A DNA stretch of 64,000 nt from Hymenobacter polaris. GTDB taxonomy: Bacteria; Bacteroidota; Bacteroidia; Cytophagales; Hymenobacteraceae. The stretch covers positions 2,356,001 to 2,420,000 of the forward strand of contig NZ_JABBGH010000001.1 of NCBI RefSeq assembly GCF_012927305.1, in the 5' to 3' direction. The translations under genes and the position numbers were made by a program. The notes under the pieces are model-generated. The model ran no database searches. It was given only the letters and a program-made list of their open reading frames with translations, and had not been told where the DNA came from. The number at the start of each line of letters is the position of its first letter. Position 1 is the first letter of the stretch. Shown here in pieces: positions 9,719-18,794 of the stretch.

Positions 9719-10168
9719 TCACTTCAACACCTGAGCAGCGTGCTCCTTGGTATCGGGGCGCTTGATGACCTTCTCAATCAGGCCGTTGGCGTCGAGGAGG
9801 AAGGTGGTGCGCACGGTGCCCCAGTAGGTTTTGCCGTAGTTCTTTTTCTCCTGCCACACGCCGTAGGCCTCCACGATGCGTTTGTCGGCATCGGCCACGA
9901 GCGAGAAATTCAGGTCGTACTTGGTGGCGAACTTCTGGTGCGAGGCCACGTCATCGGTGCTCACGCCCACCACTTTCACGCCTTGGGCGGCCAGCTGGCT
10001 TTCGTTGTCGCGCAGGTTGCAGGCCTGGGCGGTGCAGCCGGGCGTGTCGTCTTTGGGGTAGAAGTAGAGCGCCACCCGCTGGCCGCGCAGGCTGCTCAGG
10101 GTGAACGGGTTGCCGTACTGGTCGGGCGCGGTGAAGTCGGGGGCGATAGTGCCGGGTTCGGGAAGCAT
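9719..10168 (-). CDS. bcp: Thioredoxin-dependent peroxiredoxin, Bcp/PrxQ type
   Basis: A 149-residue peroxiredoxin. DTPGCTAQACN near residues 44-54 carries the peroxidatic Cys and, five residues on, the resolving Cys, the arrangement typical of BCP. FYPKD before it and the TFLLD strand near the C-terminus complete the thioredoxin fold. It reduces hydroperoxides in the cytoplasm using thioredoxin. It appears to be a single-gene unit, with an AT-rich hairpin between it and the M23 peptidase gene. Confidence 0.92.
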   Translation of the reverse strand: MLPEPGTIAPDFTAPDQYGNPFTLSSLRGQRVALYFYPKDDTPGCTAQACNLRDNESQLAAQGVKVVGVSTDDVASHQKFATKYDLNFSLVADADKRIVEAYGVWQEKKNYGKTYWGTVRTTFLLDANGLIEKVIKRPDTKEHAAQVLK

Positions 10169-10212
10169 AAAGATGGTATACTAATGTTGAGATATGCCAA
10201 TGTAGAAATCTG

Positions 10213-10267
10213 AAAATGTGCTAGTTGTACGCTACTCGCAACTACTGTACACTCATTAGCACATTTT
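10213..10267. terminator. AT-rich hairpin upstream of bcp and downstream of nothing on plus strand
   Basis: AAAATGTGCTA and TAGCACATTTT form 11-bp arms around a 33-nt spacer that has its own AGTTG/CAACT pairing. It lies 5' of bcp and 3' of the M23 stop codon. A run of T follows the right arm. It could be a terminator or a remnant of the AT-rich repeat seen at 17430-17604. Confidence 0.35.
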
Positions 10268-10287
10268 TATATTTTCACATTAGCGCA

Positions 10288-12345
10288 TCAAAGATTGAGT
10301 GGAATGACGCGCTCGTTGCCAGCCTGGTCGGTGAGGCGCAGCTGGGCCGCACCGCGCAGGGCGGGGCCTAGGGTATCGCCGGGCACCGTAAAGAGCGTGT
10401 TGTTCTTGTACTCGTAGCGCAGCAGCCGGAAGCGCCCACCCACCAGCAGCTGGTACGAGGCCAGGCCCGAAAGGTCGTCGCCCACCCGAAACAGCAGCTG
10501 CCCGCCCGCCCGGCTTAGCAGCCGCGCCTCGGGCGCTTTGGTATCGGTATAGAGGCGGTACTGCCCAAATACTTTGGTATTCAATGAAATCTGGGTGCTG
10601 TCGGCGTTCCAGGTGCCGCCCGCGTAGGCCCGGCCGCCGGTGGGCGTAATGCTGTAGATGGCCGTGCGCCGAGGGTCGGCGGGGCGGGCGGTGGGCCGCA
10701 GCGTGAGGCGAAGGGGCAAGTAGAGCGGCACCATAGGAGTGCCCACCACCCAGGTTTCGGGGGCGGCGGCGGTGGCCGGCTTCCAGCTGGTGCCCAGGTA
10801 GAGGGGTGAAAACAGCGTTTGGGGCCCAAACACCAGGTTGAGGTGCGGGGTGGTGTAGCTAGTTTCCTGGCCGGCCGGTATCAGCACCTGCCGGTCGAAC
10901 ACCTTGCGCACTTGCCCATAAACCAGCGAGTCGGGCAGGCCGGCGCGCAGGTCGTAGAGGTAGGTGGTTTCGGGGCCCACCGAGTAGCTGGGGCGCAGTT
11001 CGAGCTGGCGGCCGCCGCGCCGCAGCAGCAGGTTGGCGGGGGCATCGCCCGAGTCGGGCCTAGGGGTCGTGACAATGGTTTTCAAGATGTTGCGCTCAAT
11101 GGTGTAGCGCAGCTTGGGCGGGCCGGCGGGGCCTAGGCGGCCGGGAATAGCCGCGTAGGCCACCGGCGCGGTGCCGCGCAGCACAAGGTGGGCCTGGCTT
11201 TGGTTACGGTACGAGTCAGCCAGCTCAATATCAATGCTGTACACCTTACCCGGCTCCACGTTCAGCAGCCCCTGGCCGGCGCCGGCGGGGGTGTAAAAGC
11301 CCAGGTCGTTGCCCTCGTCCACCCACAGCTTTTGCAGCAGGCGCCCGCCGGTGTGCTGGTAGAGGTAATCGACGAAGTTGTTGACCTGCCGCGAGCCGTT
11401 GGGAAAGGGCACCGCGTCGATAATGTGCTGGTAATAAGGCTGCCCGTTCACGCGCACCGTCACGCGCTGGATGCCGTTCTTGTTCCAGGCGTTGTCGAAG
11501 CGGTCGAAGCCTTGCAGCAGCAGCCCCACCTGCCCGGTGCAGGCCACGGTATCGGGAAAAACCGTGCGGGCGCCGGGCAGCGGCTGCGTTTTGGGCACCA
11601 GCAGCGCCCGCTCGAACTGCCCCCGCACCCGCGCCGCTATCCCTAGGGGCACCACGGCCAGCGCCTGCAAGGTGGGCCCAGTATGGTCCGCAATTTCGGC
11701 AAAGCCACCCCACTGCAGCGGGTTCAGCTGCCGGTCCTGGCCGTCGCGCACTTCCCAGTGCACGTGCGGCCCAGCCGAGCCGCCGGTGTTGCCGCTCAGG
11801 GCCACCTCTTCGCCCCGCCGCACCGGGTACTGGCCGGGCTTGAAGAATAGCTCCAGCTCGTAGGTCTGCTTCTCGTACTGCTGGCGCAGCAGTTCCTGAG
11901 CCACCGGCCCCTCAAACTTGTTGAGGTGGCCGTAGACCGTCGTCAGGCCGTTGGGGTGGGTGATATAGAGCACGTTGCCATAGCCAAACGACGACTGCTT
12001 GAGGCGCGACACGTAGCCATCGGCCGAGGCGAACACCGGCTTGTTGACCCCGCCCCCAGTCTTGATGTCGAGGCCGCCGTGGAAGTGGTTGGGGCGCAAC
12101 TCGCCCATGCTGGCGGCCAGGTAGCCCGGCTGCCCCGGCGCAATCGGAAACAGGAAGTAGCCCGGCGCAATGGCCCCCGCCGAGGCGCCTGCCACGGCCG
12201 TAGCGGCGGGCCGGATAGGGCCGGTCTGGCGGCGGGTGGTGGTGTCGTCGGTGCCTTCATCCTGGCTGCGGGCGGTGAGGGCCAGCAACAGCAGGCCGCT
12301 CGCGACGGGCAGCCCCACCCGACGCAATAAAGTGATATTCAACAA
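10288..12345 (-). CDS. M23 family metallopeptidase, secreted
   Basis: About 685 residues. The only usable starts are TTG 12345 and TTG 12342, followed by a hydrophobic signal segment (GLPVASGLLLLALTARS). The LytM domain lies near 70-210: HFHGGLD gives the first zinc ligands, GNVLYITHPNGLTTVYGHL follows, and GPHVHWE gives the HxH. The remaining about 470 residues look like beta-sandwich domains and are not recognised. M23 enzymes cut peptidoglycan cross-bridges or activate amidases, so a periplasmic wall-remodelling role is likely. All zinc ligands expected for an active enzyme are present. Confidence 0.85.
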   Translation of the reverse strand: MLNITLLRRVGLPVASGLLLLALTARSQDEGTDDTTTRRQTGPIRPAATAVAGASAGAIAPGYFLFPIAPGQPGYLAASMGELRPNHFHGGLDIKTGGGVNKPVFASADGYVSRLKQSSFGYGNVLYITHPNGLTTVYGHLNKFEGPVAQELLRQQYEKQTYELELFFKPGQYPVRRGEEVALSGNTGGSAGPHVHWEVRDGQDRQLNPLQWGGFAEIADHTGPTLQALAVVPLGIAARVRGQFERALLVPKTQPLPGARTVFPDTVACTGQVGLLLQGFDRFDNAWNKNGIQRVTVRVNGQPYYQHIIDAVPFPNGSRQVNNFVDYLYQHTGGRLLQKLWVDEGNDLGFYTPAGAGQGLLNVEPGKVYSIDIELADSYRNQSQAHLVLRGTAPVAYAAIPGRLGPAGPPKLRYTIERNILKTIVTTPRPDSGDAPANLLLRRGGRQLELRPSYSVGPETTYLYDLRAGLPDSLVYGQVRKVFDRQVLIPAGQETSYTTPHLNLVFGPQTLFSPLYLGTSWKPATAAAPETWVVGTPMVPLYLPLRLTLRPTARPADPRRTAIYSITPTGGRAYAGGTWNADSTQISLNTKVFGQYRLYTDTKAPEARLLSRAGGQLLFRVGDDLSGLASYQLLVGGRFRLLRYEYKNNTLFTVPGDTLGPALRGAAQLRLTDQAGNERVIPLNL

Positions 12346-12495
12346 AATACTAGCTAGCTTACAGCCGCCACGCGCTACCCGGCACCCCTAGGGGCAGCGG
12401 GCGGCCGGGCGGCCTAGGGATTATTCGGTTCTACAAATGCCGCCGCCGCCCTAACGACGGAAGGCGCTGCAGCGTCTTTGCGGCGGCCAGCATAG

Positions 12496-13110
12496 TTACC
12501 GCACCGGCACTTCCAGCAGCAGCTCGCCTTCGAGGTAGCCGCGCAGCTCGTCGCCGGGCTTTACCGGCCCCACGCCGGCGGGCGTACCCGTAAAGATGAG
12601 GTCGCCCTGCTTGAGGGTGATGTACTGCGACACGAAGGCGATAATCTTGGCAAACGGGTGCAGCATCAGCCCCGAGTTGCCCTGCTGGCGCACCTCGCCG
12701 TTTACTTCCAGTCGGAAGTTAATATTGGCAAATTCGGGGAAGTCGGCCACCGGCTGGAAGGTGGGCGAAATGGGCGCTGAGCCGTCGAAAGCCTTGGCCA
12801 GCTCCCAGGGCAAGCCCTTCTTTTTCAACTCGCTCTGCACGTCGCGGGCCGTGAAATCGACCCCTAGGCCAATGGCGTCGAAGTAGGTGTGGGCAAACTG
12901 CTCCTCGATGTGGCGGCCGTTTTTGCACACGCGCAGCACCAGCTCCAGCTCGTAGTGCACGTCGTGGGAGAAGGCGGGCACGAAGAAGGGCTGGCCGCGC
13001 TGCACCAGCGCCGTCTCAGGCTTGAGGAAGATGACCGGGGCGGCGGGTGTCTCGTTGTGCAGCTCGGCTATGTGGTCGGCGTAGTTGCGGCCAATGCAAA
13101 TAATTTTCAT
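12496..13110 (-). CDS. Fumarylacetoacetate hydrolase (FAH) family protein
   Basis: A 204-residue protein starting MKIICIGRNYADHIAELHNE at ATG 13110; the frame extends upstream but the family N-terminus fits here. HYELELVLRV carries the metal-binding acidic residues, and LIFTGTPAGVGPVKPGD is the family signature loop. Relatives hydrolyse or decarboxylate 2-oxo acid intermediates of aromatic catabolism, or act as acylpyruvases or oxaloacetate decarboxylases. Without a catabolic cluster around it the substrate is open. Divergent from the M48 gene. Confidence 0.85.
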   Translation of the reverse strand: MKIICIGRNYADHIAELHNETPAAPVIFLKPETALVQRGQPFFVPAFSHDVHYELELVLRVCKNGRHIEEQFAHTYFDAIGLGVDFTARDVQSELKKKGLPWELAKAFDGSAPISPTFQPVADFPEFANINFRLEVNGEVRQQGNSGLMLHPFAKIIAFVSQYITLKQGDLIFTGTPAGVGPVKPGDELRGYLEGELLLEVPVR

Positions 13111-13250
13111 GGGATGGGGCTCGGCAGGTAGGGCAGCCCAGGCGGGCCACCCTGCAAAGTAAACATTTGCCCCGGTGGGTTGCGTATAGCCCCTGCGCCC
13201 CTGGCGCGGTCCTTGCACTTCCAGCTGTCACCAAACCATCTTCTTTAGTT

Positions 13251-14045
13251 ATGCTTCGAAAGTTTCTTTTAGGCACCAGTCTACTGCTCACCGCTGGCTG
13301 CGCCACGGTGCCCATCACGGGCCGCCGCCAGCTAAGCCTGGTGGGCGACAGCGAGATGAATAGCTTGGCCGTAACCCAGTACAAGCAAACCCTGGCCGAA
13401 TCCAAGCTCTCGACCAACGCCGAGCAAACGGCCATGGTGAAGCGCGTGGGCCAGCGCATTGCCAACGCCGTGCAGCTCTATTTCAAGCAGCAGGGCCAGA
13501 GCGCGCAGCTTGACGGCTACAACTGGGAGTTTAACCTCATCGACGACCCTAAAACGGTGAACGCCTGGTGCATGCCCGGCGGCAAGGTAGTGGTGTACAC
13601 CGGTATCTTGCCCCTTACGCAAGACGAGAACGGCCTGGCCGTAGTGTTAGGCCACGAGATTTCGCACGCCGTAGCCAAGCACGGCGCCGAGCGCATGAGC
13701 GACCAGCTAGTGGCCCAGCTCGGCAGCACCGCCCTAAGCACCGCGCTCTCGCAAAACCCCACGGCCACCAAAAATATCTTTTTGAGTGCCGTGGGCGCCG
13801 GCTCGCAGCTGGGCATGCTGGCCTTCAGTCGCCGTCAGGAAAGCGAGGCCGACCACCTAGGCCTCATTTTTATGGCCATGGCCGGCTACAACCCCGAAGG
13901 CGCCATTGCCTTCTGGCAGCGCATGGCCGCCCAGAGCCAGAATAGCACGCCCGCCTTCCTCTCCGACCACCCCGCCGACGCCCAGCGCATTGCCGACATC
14001 AAGGCCGACATGCCCGAGGCGCTGAAATATTACAAGCCGCGCTAG
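13251..14045 (+). CDS. M48 family metalloprotease, predicted lipoprotein
   Basis: A 264-residue protein from ATG 13251. MLRKFLLGTSLLLTAGCATV is a lipoprotein signal with the modified Cys near residue 17. HEISH near residue 140 is the zinc motif, with the third ligand in ESEADHLGL about 60 residues later. This matches the BepA/LoiP/YcaL group of periplasmic M48 proteases, which handle outer-membrane protein quality control. It lacks the TPR domain of BepA, so it is closer to LoiP-like proteins. A strong hairpin terminator follows the stop codon. Confidence 0.9.
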   Translation: MLRKFLLGTSLLLTAGCATVPITGRRQLSLVGDSEMNSLAVTQYKQTLAESKLSTNAEQTAMVKRVGQRIANAVQLYFKQQGQSAQLDGYNWEFNLIDDPKTVNAWCMPGGKVVVYTGILPLTQDENGLAVVLGHEISHAVAKHGAERMSDQLVAQLGSTALSTALSQNPTATKNIFLSAVGAGSQLGMLAFSRRQESEADHLGLIFMAMAGYNPEGAIAFWQRMAAQSQNSTPAFLSDHPADAQRIADIKADMPEALKYYKPR

Positions 14046-14067
14046 CCGCGCCTAGGTCTTGACGCCC

Positions 14068-14092
14068 GGCTGGGCCCTAGGGCCCAGCCTTT
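14068..14092 (+). terminator. Rho-independent terminator of the M48 gene
   Basis: GGCTGGGCCC-TA-GGGCCCAGCC followed by TTTA. The perfect 10-bp stem has CCTAGG at its apex. Confidence 0.7.
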
Positions 14093-14098
14093 ACGTTG

Positions 14099-14197
14099 CA
14101 TCCTGCCGCCCTCGTTAGGGCAGTTCTCTCCTGCTGTTGGCCGTGGCCAGCCGCGCGGCGGGGCTGCCCGGCGGGGGCGGCAGGATGTTGGTTTTTG
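14099..14197. other. Structured intergenic element of unknown type
   Basis: CATCCTGCCGCC (14099-14110) and GGCGGCAGGATG (14176-14187) pair perfectly over 12 bp and enclose about 65 nt with an internal GGCC hairpin. GTTTTTGG follows. It could be a small RNA with its own terminator or another repeat. It matches neither main repeat family. Confidence 0.45.
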
Positions 14198-14295
14198 GGC
14201 TTAAGAAATATTTTTTAGGGATAACCTAGGTCAGCTTGCCAGTCGGCCGTCCGATATTTGTCTTTCGCTCCCCTCCGCTCGCTATCTAAATAAAC

Positions 14296-14907
14296 ATGCC
14301 CGCTTTTCCTCGCCTAGTTGGCTTACCCCCACTACCTGCCTTGCTGGCGGGCGCGCTGCTGCTCGGCACCGCCGCCTGCGAAACCACCCGCACCGGCAGC
14401 CGCGACCGCTCGCTGCCCTCGCACGACTACAGCGGCCGCAGTGCGGCGGCCAGCGCCGCGGCGGCCCTGGCAGGCTCGGCCAGCAGCCGCCTCATTATGC
14501 AGGTGGGCGAGGCGGGTAAGATTACCTACAAAACGTCGCAGCCTACCCTCTCGATGGCCCTGATGCGGCAGCTGGGCGACGGCACCACCATCGACCGCAT
14601 TTTGGTGCGTCAGGCCCCGGTTGACGACCCCAAGGATAAGCCCCGCGCCCCGTACTACCTCATTGGCATGGGCCAGAAGGAGGGCAACTTCCGGGCTATC
14701 GCGCTGCCCCTGCGCGGCTCCGACGATGGCACCTACTACCTCACGCCCAACGCCGACCGCTACGTGCTGACCGGCACCGCCTGCCCCACCTGCTTCTTCG
14801 ACTTTGAGGATGGCCACATCATGGGCGCCACCTGCGGCGACGGCTCGGTGGGCGGCAACTGCCAGCTCAAGGTGCTGCCTTCCAACCAAGTTTTTGTGCA
14901 CCAGTAA
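14296..14907 (+). CDS. Hypothetical lipoprotein
   Basis: 203 residues starting MPAFPRLVGL, with hydrophobic core LPALLAGALLLGTAAC ending in a lipobox Cys near residue 28. The region after it is Ala/Ser-rich and probably disordered. A compact domain follows (LIMQVGEAGKITYKTSQPTL onward) and includes a Cys-rich part, TACPTCFF and ATCGDGSVGGNC, that may form disulfides in the periplasm. I do not recognise the family. Its stop codon overlaps the start of the next small ORF (TAATG), which suggests translational coupling. Confidence 0.7.
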   Translation: MPAFPRLVGLPPLPALLAGALLLGTAACETTRTGSRDRSLPSHDYSGRSAAASAAAALAGSASSRLIMQVGEAGKITYKTSQPTLSMALMRQLGDGTTIDRILVRQAPVDDPKDKPRAPYYLIGMGQKEGNFRAIALPLRGSDDGTYYLTPNADRYVLTGTACPTCFFDFEDGHIMGATCGDGSVGGNCQLKVLPSNQVFVHQ

Positions 14908-15014
14908 TGAGCACCGCCACCAAATGGGCTCTGCGCCTCACCCTCACCGCCCTGGCCGTGCTCCTCGTCAACGACAGCGGGAAGAAGCGTAAAGAGGTAA
15001 ATAGGAAAGATTGA
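14907..15014 (+). CDS. Putative 35-residue single-pass membrane small protein
   Basis: ATG 14907 overlaps the stop of the lipoprotein gene (TAATG). The product starts MSTATKWALRLTLTALAVLL, one hydrophobic stretch of about 15 residues, and ends in a lysine/arginine-rich tail (GKKRKEVNRKD). The codons through the hydrophobic part have the GC-rich third positions of real genes here. The tail codons are AT-richer and may already be repeat flank. It may be a true coupled small membrane protein or a chance frame. Confidence 0.45.
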   Translation: MSTATKWALRLTLTALAVLLVNDSGKKRKEVNRKD

Positions 15015-15020
15015 GGTAAC

Positions 15021-15130
15021 GAGCAGCAAAAGGTGGTCATGCTGAGCTTGTCGAAGCATCTCTACCGCACAACCTAGGCGGCCCAGTAGAGATGCTTCGA
15101 CAAGCTCAGCATGACCACCTTTTGCTGCTC
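15021..15130. repeat. Family A inverted repeat with extended arms
   Basis: GAGCAGCAAAAGGTGGTCAT and onward pairs with the reverse complement ending at 15130. Arms are about 48 bp and the loop contains CCTAGG. It lies between convergent genes. Confidence 0.9.
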
Positions 15131-15142
15131 GCTAGCCACCAA

Positions 15143-16264
15143 TCACTTATATTCCTGCCAGTCGCCGCCCTGCACAGTGGCTACCACCGCAAAGTCCTCG
15201 TCGAGCAGGCACATATCGGCGCGCGCGCCGGGGCTGAGCTGGCCGATTTCCCCGTCCATTCCCAGCAGGCGGGCCGGGTAGAGGGTAGCCATCCGCAGGG
15301 CTTCCTCGAACCCGATGCCGGCCTGGCGCACGCAGTTGGCCACGGCCTGGGGCATGGTGAGGGCCGAACCGGCCAGGGTGCCGTTTTCGTTGACGAAGTA
15401 GTTGTGCTCGCGCCGGAAGCGGTAGGCGCCGTGGTCGCTGCTGTCCACCGCGTCGGTGATGAGGAACAGGCGCTCGCCCATGATGCGCTGGCTGATACGC
15501 AGGGCCGCGTAGTCGCAGTGCACACCGTCGGCGATGATGCTGGCCTGGGCCGTGGGGTGGTCGTAGACGGCGCCCACCAGGCCCGGCGCCCGGCTCTCGA
15601 AGCCCGACATGGCGTTGAACAGGTGCGTGGCGGCCCGGTAGTAGCTACCAAACGCCGCCGTAGCCTGGTCGTAGGTGGCCAGCGAGTGGCCCGCCGACAG
15701 CACCACGCCCGCTCGCTGCAGCTGCCTGGCCACCTCGGGCGACACGCGCTCGGGGGCCAGGGTCAGCAGGCGCAGCACGTCCTGGGTTTCGCGCAGCAAG
15801 ACCGTTATATCCTCAGGGGTAGGCACTTGAATAAACTCCTCCTGGTGGGCGCCTTTTTTGCCGGGGTTGATGTAGGGCCCTTCCAGGTGCAGGCCCAGCA
15901 GACCGGGCACCGTGGGCTGGGCTTCGCGCACGGCCGCGGCGGCCGCCCGCATCATATCGGGCGAGTTAGTAGGCATGGTGGGCACGAAGCTGGTGGTGCC
16001 CTCGCGGCGCAGGGAGGCCCCTAGGGTCTTTAGCGTAGCCACGGTAGGGTCTACCGAAAACAGCACCCCGCCCCCGCCGTACAACTGCACATCTACAAAG
16101 CCGGGGCACAAGTGCAGGCCGCGCCCGTCGCGCCGGGGCAGGTCGGTGGGCGCGGCTACCACGGGCAGCAGCGCCTCCACCCGGTCGCCATTGACGAGCA
16201 CGGCGTAGTGCGGCAGCGCGGCCGAGCCAGTATACACGGTACAGGGGGCAATGAGGTAGCGCAT
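15143..16264 (-). CDS. nagA: N-acetylglucosamine-6-phosphate deacetylase
   Basis: A 373-residue amidohydrolase. It shows HLCPGFVDVQLYGGGG at the first metal region, HLEGPYINPGKKGAH with the glutamate metal ligand, LSAGHS and HLFNAMSGF with further ligand histidines, and FLITDAVD with the catalytic aspartate. The order and length match NagA. It removes acetate from GlcNAc-6-phosphate in the cytoplasm, feeding amino-sugar catabolism or peptidoglycan recycling. No nagB or transporter gene is adjacent. A family B repeat separates it from the aldo/keto reductase gene. Confidence 0.93.
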   Translation of the reverse strand: MRYLIAPCTVYTGSAALPHYAVLVNGDRVEALLPVVAAPTDLPRRDGRGLHLCPGFVDVQLYGGGGVLFSVDPTVATLKTLGASLRREGTTSFVPTMPTNSPDMMRAAAAAVREAQPTVPGLLGLHLEGPYINPGKKGAHQEEFIQVPTPEDITVLLRETQDVLRLLTLAPERVSPEVARQLQRAGVVLSAGHSLATYDQATAAFGSYYRAATHLFNAMSGFESRAPGLVGAVYDHPTAQASIIADGVHCDYAALRISQRIMGERLFLITDAVDSSDHGAYRFRREHNYFVNENGTLAGSALTMPQAVANCVRQAGIGFEEALRMATLYPARLLGMDGEIGQLSPGARADMCLLDEDFAVVATVQGGDWQEYK

Positions 16265-16292
16265 GGAATTGGAAAGGAAGTTGAACGAATTA

Positions 16293-16388
16293 CGGCTGTC
16301 ATTGCGAGCTTGCGCAGCAATCGCACCAGCACGATGGCCCTAGGGGTCGCGCTGGTGCGATTGCTGCGCAAGCTCGCAATGACAGCCG
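16293..16388. repeat. Family B inverted repeat (TCATTGCGAGC)
   Basis: CGGCTGTCATTGCGAGCTTG and its complement form arms of about 40 bp. GCAGCAATCGCACCAGC lies at the inner end and the loop contains CCTAGG. It is the only copy of this type seen in the window. Confidence 0.88.
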
Positions 16389-16413
16389 CATAACTAGTTT
16401 CAAACCCCCAAAC

Positions 16414-17394
16414 CTACGAGAAGCCAAGCACCGGGTGCTCGCGGTATGGCTCCTCTAGCCGCTTGATTTCCTCCGGCGTCAGCTTGACGCCTACGGCGGC
16501 CACAGCATCCTCCAGGTGGCCGGGCTTGCTAGCGCCCACGATAGGGGCGGTGATGACGGGTTTCGAGAGCATCCAGGCCAGGGCTACCTGGGCGGCGGGA
16601 ATACCGCGCTCCTTGGCGATTTCGTCCACGCGGGCAGCTACGGCGAAGTCGTCGTCGCGGCCGTAGAGGCTCTTGCCGAAGCCGTCGGTTTCGGCGCGCT
16701 TGGTTTCGTTGCGGGCCTTGCTGCGGCCGCCCGTGAGCAGCCCCCTGGCCAGCGGCGACCACGGAATGACGCCGATGCCCTGGTTTTCGCAGAGTGGCAG
16801 CATCTCGCGCTCCTCCTCGCGATACACCAGGTTGTAGTGCGGCTGCATGCTCACGAAGCGCGTCCAGCCGTGCAAATCGGCCAGGTAGAGGGCCTGCGCG
16901 AACTGCCAGCTGTACATGCTGCTGGCCCCGATGTAGCGCGCCTTGCCGGCCTTCACCACGTCGTGCAGCGCCTCCAGCGTTTCCTCGATGGGCGTGTCGT
17001 AGTCCCAGCGGTGAATCTGGTAGAGGTCCACGTAGTCGGTGCCCAGGCGCTGCAAGCTGGCGTCGATGGCGCTCATAATGTGCTTGCGCGAGAGACCTTT
17101 ATCGTTTGGCCCCGGCCCCATGGGGTTGAAGACCTTGGTGGCCAGCACCACCTCGTCGCGCTTAGCGAAGTCGCGCAGGGCGCGGCCCACTACTTCCTCG
17201 CTCTTGCCGTTCGAATACACGTCGGCGGTGTCGAAGAAGTTGATGCCCAGCTCCAGCGCTTGCTTGATGAACGGGCGGCTCTGCTCTTCGTCGAGGGCCC
17301 ACTGCCAGCGCTCGGTGGGCTCGCCGTAGGTCATGCACCCTAGGCAAATTTTGGATACGTGCAGGCCGGTGCGGCCCAGGCGGGTAAATTCCAT
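16414..17394 (-). CDS. Aldo/keto reductase
   Basis: A 326-residue (beta/alpha)8 oxidoreductase. [15 protein letters not shown] near residue 55 carries the catalytic Asp and Tyr, LATKV the Lys and QIHRWD the His. IGASSMYSW and [14 protein letters not shown] are the typical NADPH-site signatures. This sequence type resembles the YajO/PhdJ-like branch, which reduces diverse aldehydes or sugars. The substrate is unknown. It is cytoplasmic and is followed by a family B repeat. Confidence 0.9.
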   Translation of the reverse strand: MEFTRLGRTGLHVSKICLGCMTYGEPTERWQWALDEEQSRPFIKQALELGINFFDTADVYSNGKSEEVVGRALRDFAKRDEVVLATKVFNPMGPGPNDKGLSRKHIMSAIDASLQRLGTDYVDLYQIHRWDYDTPIEETLEALHDVVKAGKARYIGASSMYSWQFAQALYLADLHGWTRFVSMQPHYNLVYREEEREMLPLCENQGIGVIPWSPLARGLLTGGRSKARNETKRAETDGFGKSLYGRDDDFAVAARVDEIAKERGIPAAQVALAWMLSKPVITAPIVGASKPGHLEDAVAAVGVKLTPEEIKRLEEPYREHPVLGFS

Positions 17395-17429
17395 AGGTTT
17401 TTAATGTGCGAATGTGGAAAATGCAGGAG

Positions 17430-17604
17430 ATGTGCGGATGGGGAAATAGGTGGATGTAGAAAATGGAAATAGGCGGTCATGCTGAGCGCAGCCGAAGCAT
17501 CTCTACCGAACGATACCCGAACGATGCGGTAGAGATGCTTCGACAAGCTCAGCATGACCGCCTTCTTTCAATTTTTACATCTACCTATTTCCCTATCCGC
17601 ACAT
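17430..17604. repeat. Composite long inverted repeat: family A core with AT-rich outer arms
   Basis: The inner 17470-17562 is a normal family A hairpin. The flanks also pair: ATGTGCGGATGGGGAAATAG on the left matches the complement of CTATTTCCCTATCCGCACAT on the right. The whole 175-nt element is one nested palindrome with arms near 80 bp. Confidence 0.85.
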
Positions 17605-17617
17605 TTAAACAACAACC

Positions 17618-18526
17618 CTACTGCCAGTTTGCTTTATCGCGCCACGTGTGCGTCGGTTCGTAGCCCAGCTCCTTGCGCGCTTTGTCAATCGACAGCAGGG
17701 TTTCGTGGCCGGCCAGCTCTTTGCGCACCTCCACGCCGGGCAGCGCCTCGCGCAGCAGCTCGGCCGAGGGCTTCTCCATCACCGTGTCGGCATTGGCGAT
17801 GATGAAGGCGTGCATGCCGGTGGCCTGCCACTCCACGGCCTTACGAATGGCCTGGGCGCCGTCGCGGGCGTCGATGTAGGCCCACATGTTCCATTTGCGC
17901 AGCTCGGGGTCGGCCTGGTAGCTGGCAAATTTCTCGTAGTCCTGCGGCTCCATCACGTTGGAGAAGCGCAGGCCGATGAGCTTGAAATCGGGCGTTTGGT
18001 AGCAGAACTGGCGGGCCATGTCCTCCATCAGCACCTTGGCCAGGGCGTAGGCGCTCTTGGCCCGCAGCGGGTAGTCTTCGTCCACCGGCGCGTAGGGCGC
18101 GTCGTTCTCGAAGGGCTCCCCTAGGGTGGTTTCCGAACTGGCCCACACCACGTTGCGAATGCCTAGGCGGCGGCTGGCCTCAAACACGTTGTAGGTGCCC
18201 ATGATGTTGTTTTGGAACGTGTGCGCGTCGGAGTACTGGCGCGGGGCCGGGATGGCCGCCAGGTGCACCACCGCGTCAAACGCCTGGTTTTGCACCCCAG
18301 CGTAAATTTCCTGGCCTACCGACGAAAGCGCGTCCAGCGTTTGCCCGAAGTCGGCCAAATCGACCACCATGTGGGGCACGTCCTTGGCGGCGGGCACGGT
18401 ATCCAGCACAAATACGTCGTAGCCGTGGGCCAGCAGGTCCTGCACGCACACCTTGCCTAGCTTGCCGGCCCCGCCCGTCACGCACACGCGGGGCTTCTTG
18501 GCGGGGGCTTGTTGTTGCTTGCTCAT
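17618..18526 (-). CDS. NAD(P)-dependent epimerase/dehydratase (extended SDR)
   Basis: A 302-residue extended SDR. The Rossmann motif GGAGKLGK lies near residue 18, VHLAAIPAP near 90 and the catalytic YALAK near 155, with ASSETTLG supplying the serine region. This is the layout of nucleotide-sugar epimerases and uronate dehydrogenases. The C-terminal half contains the RFSNV segment seen in UDP-glucose 4-epimerase-like proteins. No sugar cluster lies next to it, so the substrate is open. Cytoplasmic. Confidence 0.85.
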   Translation of the reverse strand: MSKQQQAPAKKPRVCVTGGAGKLGKVCVQDLLAHGYDVFVLDTVPAAKDVPHMVVDLADFGQTLDALSSVGQEIYAGVQNQAFDAVVHLAAIPAPRQYSDAHTFQNNIMGTYNVFEASRRLGIRNVVWASSETTLGEPFENDAPYAPVDEDYPLRAKSAYALAKVLMEDMARQFCYQTPDFKLIGLRFSNVMEPQDYEKFASYQADPELRKWNMWAYIDARDGAQAIRKAVEWQATGMHAFIIANADTVMEKPSAELLREALPGVEVRKELAGHETLLSIDKARKELGYEPTHTWRDKANWQ

Positions 18527-18794
18527 ATCACAAAAGAGGAGGGAATTGAAAAAGGAGGCTTACCGGCCCTAGGGGCCTTGGTTGCCTGCTGCTACGCGAA
18601 ACCCAGCCCTATCGATACCCTGGCCGCACCGTAGCCACAGCGTTGGCCTTTGCAATCAGGCGCTTAGGCCAACTAAATAATTATCACTGAAAGCCTCGTG
18701 ATAACTCACTGACAGCTTGACGCGTAAGTACACGCGTCCGTGCGACACGTTTCATTCTACGGTTCCTTTTCCCTAAACCAACCTCCTGTTTCCC

